A stretch of 64,000 nt of DNA from Megaustenia siamemsis (lineage: Eukaryota; Mollusca; Gastropoda; Stylommatophora; Ariophantidae). The position numbers were made by a program, and so were the translations under genes. Positions 35,429 through 44,997 of the stretch are shown here, piece by piece. The stretch is taken from positions 63,382,199 to 63,446,198 of the forward strand of contig JAVIAB010000073.1 in NCBI GenBank assembly GCA_032433765.1. Reading direction: 5' to 3'. The first letter of the stretch is position 1, and every line of letters starts with the position of its first letter. The notes below the pieces were generated by a model that saw only the letters and a program-made list of their open reading frames with translations, was not told the origin of the DNA and made no database searches.

Positions 35429-38400
35429 TTGTCAGAATGGACCTGTCGCTTGATGTAGAAATAGGAGAGTGAGTTCCGATGTTGTGTATATGTGTATACC
35501 GACCCCTTGTATGTTTTAAACCCTATGTTTTTACCACCCCCGGCTTGTTTTTTGGTTAGGACCTCTGTGAATGTATCCTTATCTAACTTATTGTGGCGTT
35601 TATTAAGACCCTTGGTGCTAACTTTAGCATAATCCCCAAAACAGTAATAGGTCTTGCTACACAAGGAAATCATCCCATCCCCCGAATATTCCAACTTGAA
35701 CAGCCCAGGAGTCCGTTTGTCGTATAACTGTCTCGTCTTACAATCTGAACAGTCATACTTTACGCCCCTGTGTTGAATGAAATCGGCCCGATGGACTTCA
35801 CAAGTCTCTGAAGGGAACCATTTGTCGTACTGTGAGAAAAACTCATCTACCTTATCGGTTTTAACGACCTCTTCTAACGATGACTCGCTGAGGGCCAAGT
35901 ACAGGCTATCGGTATCCATCTCACAGAGTTGAAAGTTGGACCTATCTACAAACTTATCGAGGAAGTCATAATAAAATTCCAACATCCGCAATTTGGCGTA
36001 CTGGTAGACGAAAAAAACCAATCTGCGAAGGAAGATCCCACATGATACCTCTTTTGCCCATCGATACCTCGTACAGGTCCTCACCAATAGATGTCATGTT
36101 TTTAAATCGTGGGTTATTTACCACCTTGGTTGTATCAGCCCCCTCTTTAACATAGGAGACGTCCACGTGTTTCGCCATATTCGTCAAGGTCTTCCCGTAG
36201 GCCGAGTTTCCTAAGAGCTTCATCGTGTCGCTTACTATAGATTGACTTGGATCAAAATCACCAGCCCGACGCGCCTCTGTGACCTTGTCCCCAAACTCCT
36301 TAAAACAACTAATGGGTAGGTACTCTACCACCTGATAAATTTTTGTTACCTCTAGCCCATGCTCTAAATACCACTTTAACAGCGGTGTGGCCAACAGAAT
36401 CTTTGTTCCACTATAACTACCCACGAGAGTACGTCTAGGGGTACGTAATAGTTTGTTTTTGGTGGCGTACTCCCGCATAAAGGGACCGATATCATCTAGA
36501 CCTACATCTACATTTTTAAAGATGGGGGTCATCTCACTAAAATACTCTTTTAACTTGTCGGGAACGTGAATATCACACTCGACGAGCCCAAAAAACGTCT
36601 CGTCTGAAACTGAATCTATAATGGCTTTATCAGTGATTGGTTTATATTTACCAAAAGATGGTTTAGAACCACGAAGGTTCTCATCTATAAAGATCTGAAT
36701 AGCTGGCGTTGTTTTCTTTAACCGTTGCCACTCACACTCCCACATAACTACTACGCGAACACGGTCGAGGCTCTTTAAATAAGCCGTTATTTCACAGGTT
36801 TTCGCGTACAAATCAGCCAACTGTATATTATTCACCGGATTGACTTCTCGATCCCTGGTGATGTCACAGTTTGGATGACCGTGAAAGAGACAGCCATGGA
36901 ACTGATACACGGTCCTACTGGATTTATCCCACCCATCCACTCTAATCTTGCGCTCACCCAAAGCGATCTCGCGAGCATTAAACTGGGTTCTCAAATGAAC
37001 CTGGTTTTGGTGGGCAATCCAAGTCAGATACTCTCTGCACTGACGCGTGTAGTAGTTCATTTTAAGGGGTTTATACCCATCTTCAGCCTTACGTATGACC
37101 GTATAATCGGTGGGCATCTTTTGCATAAGTGCCCATAGATAAAGGGCGTTGGCATCATAGCCTTTAATGGATTTGACCACTTTTCCGCCCCTAATAAAGG
37201 TTTTATCCTTCTCGTGGTACCGATGATAGATAATAGAGGGGCCTCCGACAATATTCTGTCTTATGGTATGATGCAAATCGGCTTCCTTTTTTGCAATCAG
37301 GGAAAAACCCACATCCCTGGAGAGAGTTTTAAATAGATACCTCAGAGTTATTCCGGGGACCGAAATCGCATTCTTAAACATATCGATGTCTAATTTCCTA
37401 TAAAACCAAAACTGTTGTGCTAAGGCCTCTAAGAAGGGGACTACATCTTTGTTGTTATACCAAACTAAAAAGTCCCTAAGGGTCGTCATTTTATTGTCCT
37501 TCCAGACCTTTTTACATAGAGCATACTCCTCCTCGGAAATATTACAATTTTTTAGTTTCGAAAAGAACGCTTCGTATGGGGGTAACTCCCTCTCATTCAA
37601 CTTATTTAAATCTGTTACGTACTCGTAACAGAAAACACCCTTGGTCTCCTCTACTTTATAGGCTGCCAAGTACTTGCTATATCTAAACCCAGGGGCTAAA
37701 TAATTTACTATATCTAAGAATTTTAGATTCTGTGTTGCAATACAAATAAAGTTATTATTTCGTTTAACTATAAAATTTATTTCACCAAGTCGGTTTTCTT
37801 CTTCTTCTATCCGCTCCTCATCATCATCCTGTATCACACTTTCCTGCTCGTGCTCCTCATCCTCTCCCTCGTCTTCCTGATCGCTGTCCTCAATGTAGTT
37901 GTTACCCTTTCCAGATGTTTCAGGTACGGAGGCGGCAGCGAAGTAATGTATTAAATACGGCTTTATTAAATTTATGTCGTACTTGCCCGAGTTGAAACCT
38001 ATCACTGGGAGCTGCTTCAAGTAAGCTTTTAGACGACCTCTTGGGTCAGATTTCTTCCGATCACGCCTTTGCGCACATCCGGCCAGCTTTTCAAACAGTT
38101 CTCTGAAATCCTCTTTTAAAATTTTATACGCCTCCTTCGAGATAGATTTTAGATACTTAATCATTTTATTTACTAATTTCTGAGGATCTCCCTCGCTGAC
38201 AAAACAGACAGGATCTTCAAACCCAGGAACGTTAGACGCCACAGATACAGACAGAGGGACATGTTTTGCTAAAAAATGTGTACTAGCAGAGGTACCTTTG
38301 ATGGTGGGCAAGTTGGTATTAACAAAATAACATTCCATATCAAAGGTGGCCCTAAAGGGATACACGAAACCGCCGGGTACGTCAATACCCTCTCCCTCTA

Positions 38401-39763
38401 TTACATCCCCAATAGTCTCGCTAGGTGTATAAATTCCACCTCTAAAATAATCTTTAGGTTTACCACCATTACATATTTTTTCATGGACATTCATATTGGG
38501 AAACCGATTCCATAATTTCCCACACTGTGGACAAGAGAAAGCACTAGCTGCTTTATTAATATTACTAATGTACATGAAATGGTCCTTGTGAAACAAGACC
38601 CGCATAGTATCATCATGTGATCCCCTGCTTCGGAGTTTTGGACAGAGGGCCTCTTCATCATTGAACTCAAATACATCAATGTTTATATTGAAACATTCTT
38701 CCAAGTGTGGTAGTTGTTGTAACGTCACACCTGGAAAAGTGTCAACGAAAAGAATGTCCCAGTGCAAGTGCCACTGACTCACGAGATGACGAGTGGTCAA
38801 TTCTAGATTGTCGATATCACTTCCTTTAAATAACGCCAAACAGCGGAAAAAACAGAGATTGTCATTATAAGAAGTAGAAGTATTCCGAGTTTTCTGCAAG
38901 GTGTAAATATACCTATTGTTAGTAATATAAGATGGTAATTCCTCTAGGCAACACCCAATGGGGAAGTCACGTATGTGGAATAAATAGAAACTAGTTGCTG
39001 GAATACTCTCCACCATCCACTTAGTATCAGGTCTGTTGATCATGGCAATGTCTACAGGGTTCTGTTCGTTTAGAGAATCAACGAAGCTGTTGAAATCTCC
39101 AAGATTATTGATTAATTGAGGAAATTCTAGAACAGCCGAGTTGTTGAGGGAAGAGTGGAAGAAACGTAGATCACCGGTGTCCCGGTGTCTAAGGATCAGG
39201 TGGTGACCATAGTTAATTTTGAATCTGGTTGTCTGAGTGTCAAATATATCCCTTAAAAGAGCAGACCAGTCTGTGATAAATGGACGTGCTGGTGAATGGA
39301 AAAATGTATATGTAGAAACTGTCTTGTTGATTGTAGCATGGGTGTTTATAGCTGCCCAATTTTGCTCATATACAGCCCGTACATCATCAGGCAGTGTTGC
39401 TAATGGATCATCATCTTTGAATTTTTTACTTGGAGTTGAATGTTCTGCATCTATCTTTCGTTTGTTTGTTGTAGAATAGGTCGATGGTGACGTTGTTTCA
39501 GTTGCTGATGATGTTGTTGATGGTAAAGTGGGTGTTGTATCAGGAACCATTGGTGAAGCTGGTGCTGTTGTAGAATGTTTTAGTCTTCTATGGCTGGCTA
39601 AAGAACTTCGACTCGTATACGTACGTTGACAAATGTCACACGCGTGTCGTATAAGTCGATGTGCGGCCCGTATATGCTGAAGCATATCTTTACGCCATTT
39701 AAACATCTTTGGGCACAATGGACATTGATATTCGCCTGAAGCTACCTCATTATTAGAAACCAT
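35401..39763 (-). pseudogene. POLB: Polinton protein-primed family B DNA polymerase (one frameshift)
   Basis: Replicates the element's linear DNA from a protein primer. The first frame (39,763 to 35,966, 1265 codons) has two N-terminal C2H2 fingers (residues 13-35 and 42-63), an OTU-like segment with NLCFFRC near 302-308 and KDHF near 393-396, a C2HC-like knuckle (411-431), and exonuclease motifs FDME (474-477), NSGKYD (591-596) and YNNKD (769-773). An acidic stretch (625-658) follows Exo II. Polymerase motif A is YDANALYL (869-876) and motif B is KLLGNSAYG (1182-1190). Motif C, MDTDSLYL, is in the second frame (36,087-35,401), so a frameshift near 36,010-36,060, next to an A-run, separates B from C. 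Size and motif order fit Polinton polymerases. Start: the ATG just before finger 1, conserved in the second element. Confidence 0.93.
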
Positions 39764-40376
39764 CTGGAGAAAAAAAAAAAAAAAATAAATAACCCTTTGT
39801 CAATGATACTTTACATAGCTAGTTTAAAGACATGTTAATAACATCGAATTGTAAGACATAAAATACTTAGTTTAATCATCCAATAAACGAGGAATTCAAC
39901 AATACTTAGCATACCTACATTAAACACCTTCAATAACCTATTATCGATAACCCTTAACATACTTTAAAAGAAAACAATCCAACTTATAACGCAAAATATA
40001 GTCTCAATCATCTACACTGAATATAACCTATTATCGATAACACTTAACATACTTTAAGAGAAAACAATCCAACTTATAACGCAAAATATAGTCTCAATCA
40101 TCTACACTGAATATAACCTATTATCGATAACACTTAACATACTTTAAGTGAAAACAATCCAACTTACAGTGTAAAATATAGTCTCCGCTAGAATGAACAG
40201 TAACTTTCCTTGAAGCAACTTATGACACAAATTCTCACATGAGACTAGTTTAAATATATCCTGGTACAAGATTTTAACCAATCAGCGAGTGACTATGAAC
40301 ACATCGACTGATATCTGGATTAACCAATCAGAGAAGAGTATTAGTATAGGAGGCGGGGCAAAGAAATGACTGACAG
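39764..40376. promoter_or_regulatory. AT-rich intergenic region upstream of the polymerase gene
   Basis: The region lies upstream of the polymerase start and downstream of the minus-strand cysteine gene. It opens with an A-run (39,769-39,784) and holds a three-copy 90-bp repeat. The segment near 40,265-40,385 has three AACCAATCAG-type boxes (CCAAT-box-like). The second element keeps a shorter version (57,052-57,545) with the same CCAATCA boxes, so this is conserved non-coding sequence, probably promoter. No TATA box is clear. Confidence 0.5.
39933..40202 (+). repeat. 90-bp tandem repeat, three copies
   Basis: ATAACCTATTATCGATAA begins copies at 39,933, 40,023 and 40,113. The third diverges in its last third. 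The second element has one copy (57,272-57,360), so the array expanded in this copy. The shared core TTATCGATAA is palindromic. Confidence 0.88.
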
Positions 40377-40850
40377 CTAGATTAACCAATCAGAGAAGTG
40401 GGTGAATACTGACCTCATTTCCCGGTTGACAGGCCGTCGACTCTGGTTCATCGGTGGGGTCGCCAAATAGGGGTGGTGGCGGTAAAATTTCATCATCCTC
40501 CGCGTTATATGTAGTGGCTGTGGGTTCAGTGGTGGGGTCAAGTAATGCGGGTGGTGAGTTAGTTGAACTGACAGGGGGGGTGGTGTAGAGTCAGCTCCTT
40601 CCCAATTAATGTATTCCTTTATTCGTTGGGCTAAATGTTCCCCACACAAGAAGACTACATCCTCTTTCGTGAACTCATGATATAAAATATCATTTATTTG
40701 CGCGCTAAGGCGTTCCTCAAACTCTAGAAGACACGAGTGAGGTAACGAGTTGTCATGTTTCACCTGACACCCTTTACAATAGTCATATGGTTGATACTGT
40801 AGAATGCACAACACCTTGTCAAATAGGATGTAAGGTCTGATAGATGCCAT
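40377..40850 (-). pseudogene. Conserved small Polinton protein with CxxC motif, unknown function
   Basis: Chosen start is the ATG at 40,850 (MASIRPYILF); twelve upstream codons are open but not conserved. The N-terminal half reads FDKVLCILQYQPYDYCKGC, then a Cys further on (LPHSCLLEFEERL), a possible zinc-binding arrangement, followed by a helical stretch (AQRIKEYINWEG). The second element encodes the same region (58,046-58,480 minus), which confirms a real gene. There the C-terminal half stays in a frame reading DEILPPP, whereas here a run of Gs near 40,577-40,583 shifts the frame and the tail is not homologous as read. Function not recognised. Confidence 0.7.
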
Positions 40851-40958
40851 TTTACGGGAATCTGTAACATAAGAAAACCACATCACAAATATTTGGAATG
40901 GGACAGAACATGTAATACATGATAAAAAATACTTTAAATGTGATAATACTCAATCAAA

Positions 40959-41590
40959 GTGTCATTAGTGACGATGGACCCTCGGTGGAAACACCCCTTC
41001 ACTGCTCTTATTGCTGGTCCCACCGGTTGTGGAAAAACTGTATTTGTTCAAAAGTTTCTACAGAATCTACAAGAGCTAGTTGTCCCGTACCCGAGGAAGT
41101 TATATGGTGTTACGGGGAATGGCAACCAATATACGAGACTATGGAGAAAGTGAGATTTATCGAGGGTCTACCAGATATCGATAACTTGGAAGGGGGTAAG
41201 AAGAGAAGACTCATCATCCTCGACGACTTGATGTCAGAAACAGATGAGAGGGTGACAAAATTATTCACCAAAGGTAGTCATCACAGAGATATGAGCGTGA
41301 TCTACATTGTTCAAAATCTATTTGGAAAAAATAAGGAACATCGAACTATAAGCCTCAATACTCATTATATAGTCCTTTTCAAGAATCCAAGAAACGGAAG
41401 TCAAATTACAAATCTGGCTAAGCAAATGTACCCTGGTCAAGTGGCGTACCTCCAAGAGAGTTTTAAGGACGCGACAGCGTCTCCCCACTGTTATTTGCTG
41501 GTAGACCTTCGACAGGAAACACCGGATCATCTGAGGCTGAGAACAAAGATATTTCCAGGGGAGAGACAAATCGTCTACGTTCCAAAGTAA
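40959..41590 (+). pseudogene. FtsK/HerA-type (A32-like) packaging ATPase, frame-broken
   Basis: Motor that would pump element DNA into a capsid. Walker A is GPTGCGKT (residues 20-27 of the 40,959 frame) and Walker B is RRLIILDDLM in the frame that runs on to 41,590, with IYIVQNLFGKN (a sensor-like segment) after it. The switch of frame lies near 41,085-41,100, where this copy has three Cs and the second element has four (GTTGTCCCGTAC here, GTTGTCCCCGTAC there). A further one-base difference follows at GGGGAATGG. About 210 codons in total matches Polinton ATPases. It lies immediately upstream of the small basic gene. Confidence 0.9.
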
Positions 41591-41594
41591 TAGA

Positions 41595-41918
41595 ATGGAA
41601 GCTTCACTTAGACGACACGGTGAAATGTTGAAATGTCTGCGCTCAGCCACGCCGAGTGGTTTAAGAGCCATATTGAAAACGGCCTCTCCAGAACTCATTC
41701 GCTTTTTATGTGAGTGTTGTCATAACATATTAAAAGGTAATGTTAGACTCACTCAGCATCAGAAGTGCGAGCTACGTCGACACAAGAACAAGCTGAGATT
41801 CCTCACTAAAAAGAAACCGAATCTTACGCAGAGGAAAGCAATTCTACAAACTGGTGGATTCATAGGTGCTTTGATCAAGCCTATATTAAGTGTTCTAGGT
41901 GGTGTATTAGGTCTGTAA
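41595..41918 (+). CDS. Small basic Polinton protein with hydrophobic Gly-rich tail
   Basis: 107 codons, four bases after the ATPase stop. Highly basic (RRHKNKLRFLTKKKPNLTQR at 65-84), with a cluster FLCECCHNILKGN at 37-49 and a hydrophobic glycine-containing tail (GGFIGALIKPILSVLGGVLGL region, last 21 residues). Proteins of this layout sit at this place in many invertebrate Polintons. A DNA-condensing or membrane-active capsid-associated role is an inference. The second element has a decayed copy at 59,154-59,409. Confidence 0.75.
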   Translation: MEASLRRHGEMLKCLRSATPSGLRAILKTASPELIRFLCECCHNILKGNVRLTQHQKCELRRHKNKLRFLTKKKPNLTQRKAILQTGGFIGALIKPILSVLGGVLGL

Positions 41919-41920
41919 AC

Positions 41921-42370
41921 ATGGCCAAGAAAATGATTTTGATGGATCCTCGGTTATTAGAGGGTTTGAAACAGACTTCCACATATACACCACCCGAGGC
42001 GATCAATGATAACTTGAGAGATTTAGACGATGAAATGCAACGTATCTTAGACCGTAACGATTTAGCCCCTGCTGATAAGGCCAGAGTGTACCAACGTACT
42101 TTGCAACAGTATTTAACTAGAATGGAGCAGTATAAACGACGTCCTTTGGGATCAGTGGATCTCATTCAACATAACTCGTCAACAGAAAGAATACCTTCTC
42201 CTCCACCTTCGCCACCACCAGTCGATGTGCAACCAGAACAAGCCAAGGTACCCGAAACCCCAAAGACAAGTAATGAAAACACTTCACGGCTAACCTCGTA
42301 TAAATTGAGGTCCAAAAGAAAAAAGTCCAAAATCCCAACACCAAAATGGGAAAGGTGGACAAAGTATTGA
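41921..42370 (+). CDS. Conserved Polinton protein of unknown function (MAKK-type)
   Basis: 149 codons starting two bases after the previous stop; its 3' end overlaps the integrase start by 25 bp. The N-terminal half is conserved and predicted helical (NLRDLDDEMQRILDRNDLAP, then KARVYQRTLQQYLTRMEQYK). The middle is a proline-rich linker (PSPPPSPPPVDVQPEQ) and the end is basic (KLRSKRKKSKIPTPKWERW). The second element has a homologue (59,412-59,836) in which the same halves are recognisable, so the frame is real. No enzymatic motif. Possibly a virion or nucleoprotein component; function not known. Confidence 0.7.
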   Translation: MAKKMILMDPRLLEGLKQTSTYTPPEAINDNLRDLDDEMQRILDRNDLAPADKARVYQRTLQQYLTRMEQYKRRPLGSVDLIQHNSSTERIPSPPPSPPPVDVQPEQAKVPETPKTSNENTSRLTSYKLRSKRKKSKIPTPKWERWTKY

Positions 42371-43337
42371 GACGTTATTACTATGACCCTAATCAACCAG
42401 GGTCGTATAGTGGTCCAAGAGCCTTGCAACGTAACACCAAAGTAGGAATTAAAGAGATCAATCGTTGGTTGAGTCACCAGGATACCTATACCCTTCATAA
42501 ACCGATTCGACATAAATTTGAACGGCGTCCGATTATAACGAGTGGACCCAAACAACAATACCAAGCAGACTTAATCGATTTAAGACATTTGAAAAAACAC
42601 AATGATGGGTACTCCTATTTGGTTTCTTGTGTGGATGTTTTCAGTAAATTAGCGTGGGCCGTCCCAATACGAACAAAAACGGGGAAATCATTAGTGGAGG
42701 CTGTTGGTAAAATATTTATCGATGGGAAACCTGCGAGTCTTCAAACCGACAATGGTCAGAGTTTCTGAACAAAACATTTCAGAAATTTCTCGAAGACAAC
42801 AATATTCACTTTTTCACCACCCAGAATGAAGATATTAAGGCTGCTGTTGTGGAACGTTTTAACAGGACTCTGAAACAAAGGATGTGGCGATATTTTACGA
42901 AATCCAATCGACTTTGTTATGTACATGTGCTACCCGCCCTACTTCGAAGTTATAATCATTCGTACCACAGAAGTATAAAAATGGCACCGGTCGACGTTAG
43001 CAGAGACAATCAAGAACAAGTGTGGAACACGTTGTATAGCAAACACAACTTGAAATTTGAAAGACCCCTGTATAAGGCTGGTGATCGAGTTAGAATGGTC
43101 CTGGGCAGAGCTAATTTTAAAAAGGGTTATGCCCCAGCTTGGACGGAGGAACTCTTTACCATCAGTCGAGTAACTGAAACAAAACCCGTTACATATGTGC
43201 TGAAAGATGATAAGGGTGATGAAATAGAGGGGTCATTTTACACCCAAGAAATTCAAAAGGTTGGAGACAAGAATAAGTACAGGGTCGAGAGGGTTATAAC
43301 CCAACGTCGCACGTCATTGGGACGAAAAGAGAGTTAG
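42346..43337 (+). pseudogene. INT: Retroviral-type (DDE) integrase with C-terminal SH3/chromo-like domain, one frame break
   Basis: Inserts element DNA, making the 6-bp duplication seen here. First Asp is in QADLIDL (residue 75), second in LQTDNG (residue 135, near 42,750); the Glu is in VVERFNRTLK (codon at 42,852). A one-base loss at AATGGTCAGAG (GGGGTCAGAG in the second element) ends the first frame at 42,768. The rest reads on from about 42,780, through LLRSYNHSYHRSI to the C-terminal domain (YKAGDRVRMVLGR to FYTQEIQKV) and the basic tail. Total about 330 codons, normal for Polinton integrases. It overlaps the preceding gene. Confidence 0.93.
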
Positions 43338-43413
43338 TCAAGTGGTTTGGTTATGATTCCTCATTCAACAGTTGGATACCGACCAAGGACATTGTCAGAT
43401 ACAAAAACTAGAG

Positions 43414-43692
43414 ATGGTGGAAGAAGGTGAATCGTTTGAAGATCCTGTTTTGCGAACCCTGAGCTCTGGCGGGGAGAGAACCTCGCTCTGGCCAGTATTT
43501 GGGAAACTATTTCCCCGTTTAGAGATTGTCTTTATGTGTCAAATGCTTGTTATATATGCCGTTGTCGCGGTCTCGCTGTTCAATCTGTCCACTGAAAAGC
43601 CAGACGCGAAGGACGGAAAACTGTGGATAGCCCTACTGAGCAGTTGTTTAGGTTACATGCTCCCGATTCCAAAGTTGGAGACGAAAAGGTGA
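43414..43692 (+). CDS. Small two-span membrane protein
   Basis: I chose the ATG at 43,414 (MVEEGESFEDPVLRTL) because the second element is conserved from exactly this point; fourteen upstream codons are open but overlap integrase-derived spacer. 92 codons. A polar acidic N-terminus is followed by one long hydrophobic segment (MCQMLVIYAVVAVSLF, about 45-60) and a second (LWIALLSSCLGYMLPI, about 70-87), with a short basic tail KLETKR. Probably a membrane protein of the element; role unknown. Confidence 0.65.
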   Translation: MVEEGESFEDPVLRTLSSGGERTSLWPVFGKLFPRLEIVFMCQMLVIYAVVAVSLFNLSTEKPDAKDGKLWIALLSSCLGYMLPIPKLETKR

Positions 43693-43702
43693 ATAGAGGA
43701 AA

Positions 43703-44500
43703 ATGAGTTTTTATGTCACGTTACCCAGCAATGCTTCTATGGATATTTTTAAGGAAAATAACCCCGGCCACTTTTTCGTCAAGCTTCCTCAGACCATTGA
43801 TATTACAACACAATATGAGATTGCGCTGGTCGAGATACAGTTTCCGCTAAATTATTTCAATGTAATAGAGGGTGATGTCTGGATTCGATACGAATCTCTC
43901 GCTAACGACGATATTTGCGACGCTAGATTTTATTTCAACGTGACATTGGAGCCTGGGTTATACACAAAACCCGATGCGTTCATCGTCGCGTTGAATGCGT
44001 CGATCATAAAAGCGGAGGATGAGTCGAACGGGGATGTGAAAGGAAAAAAAATGAGATTCATTTACGCAAAAGAGGTGAATAAAGCCATCTTGAAACTTTA
44101 CGAAAAAGGAGTCAGTGTTACCATAAGCGACACTTTGAAAAACATGTTAGCCTTCCCCACGACCTCAATAGCAGACACGGCTCCCGATATCTTCAGCGTG
44201 GGTGAAATGGACTTGGAAAGTGTTGCAAAAAATGTCTACGTCTACTGCGATCTGGTTTCACCCAGACCCGTCGGGGATGTGATGGTACCTCTCCTCAGGA
44301 GCGTGCCTGTTCTCAATAGAAATCACACCTCGGTGTTTCAGATCTACGATAAGCCTCACTACCTGCCCCTGAGTAGATTTTCCTTCGATACCGTGGAAAT
44401 CCTTTTAGCCAACGAACATGGAAAAACCATTCCATTCACCAGTGGGACGTCGGTGCTAACGGTACACTTTCGAGTGAAGAAACATCTCGAGCTGGTATAA
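43703..44500 (+). CDS. Penton-like minor capsid protein
   Basis: 265 codons, intact. Opens MSFYVTLPSNASMDIF and continues HFFVKLPQTIDI and YEIALVEIQFP, the beta-rich start seen in the small single-jelly-roll capsid protein encoded beside the major capsid gene in Polintons. No transmembrane segment. Position between the membrane protein and the pX-like gene supports the assignment. Its stop overlaps the next start in TAATG (44,498-44,502). The second element has lost this gene entirely. The penton role is known for the family from structure prediction, not shown here. Confidence 0.75.
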   Translation: MSFYVTLPSNASMDIFKENNPGHFFVKLPQTIDITTQYEIALVEIQFPLNYFNVIEGDVWIRYESLANDDICDARFYFNVTLEPGLYTKPDAFIVALNASIIKAEDESNGDVKGKKMRFIYAKEVNKAILKLYEKGVSVTISDTLKNMLAFPTTSIADTAPDIFSVGEMDLESVAKNVYVYCDLVSPRPVGDVMVPLLRSVPVLNRNHTSVFQIYDKPHYLPLSRFSFDTVEILLANEHGKTIPFTSGTSVLTVHFRVKKHLELV

Positions 44501-44997
44501 TGGTGAGACATACACCCTTTCACCGCAATGCCAGGTTATACGAAGACTTTTATTGCTGTCAGGCGGGTGATGGGATGCCAGTGTTTATAGGAGGTCGAAA
44601 TCAACGAGGACGAGGAATCGGTAGTTTCTTTGGTGGAATCGGGAGGGCTATTTTACCCTGGTTAAAAACAGGGGGTAAAGCCTTACTCAGAGAAGGCGTG
44701 GGGACCGGTCTGCAGGTCGCGCAGGACGCATTAGCTGGCAGAAATATCGGCGATGCTTTCAAATCACGAGCTAAGGAGGCCGGCATGCGGTTATTAGACG
44801 GGGCCGTAGACCACCTGACGGGTAACAACCAATCAGGAAGTGGTTTACGACGACGAATCAGAAAGCGAGTCGGGAAGGCAGCCCCACCTGGCCAACCCGT
44901 TACGAAGAGAATAAAACCATCAGCTAGACTGTTCCCCCTTCATTCTGCAACCAAGAGGCGAACTAAACTGTCGGTACCAAAAGATATATTTGATTAA
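44500..44997 (+). CDS. pX/pVI-like basic capsid-associated protein
   Basis: 165 codons, intact. N-terminal MPVFIGGRNQRGRGIGSFFG followed by an amphipathic stretch (IGRAILPWLKTGGKALLR) and a region of the type DALAGRNIGDAFKSRAKEAG. The C-terminal half is strongly basic (GLRRRIRKRVGKAAPP). Glycine-rich pX-like proteins of this form accompany Polinton and adintovirus capsid genes and resemble adenovirus core or membrane-lytic proteins. The start overlaps the previous stop (TAATG) and the stop overlaps the next start (TAATG at 44,995-44,999). Confidence 0.72.
   Translation: MVRHTPFHRNARLYEDFYCCQAGDGMPVFIGGRNQRGRGIGSFFGGIGRAILPWLKTGGKALLREGVGTGLQVAQDALAGRNIGDAFKSRAKEAGMRLLDGAVDHLTGNNQSGSGLRRRIRKRVGKAAPPGQPVTKRIKPSARLFPLHSATKRRTKLSVPKDIFD

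Noticed and set aside
36875..37138. Plus-strand frames within the polymerase region
   Set aside because: Antisense shadows of the polymerase gene, which has all family motifs.
44601..44828. 75-codon minus-strand frame in the pX-like gene
   Set aside because: Antisense shadow of a glycine/basic-rich coding sequence.
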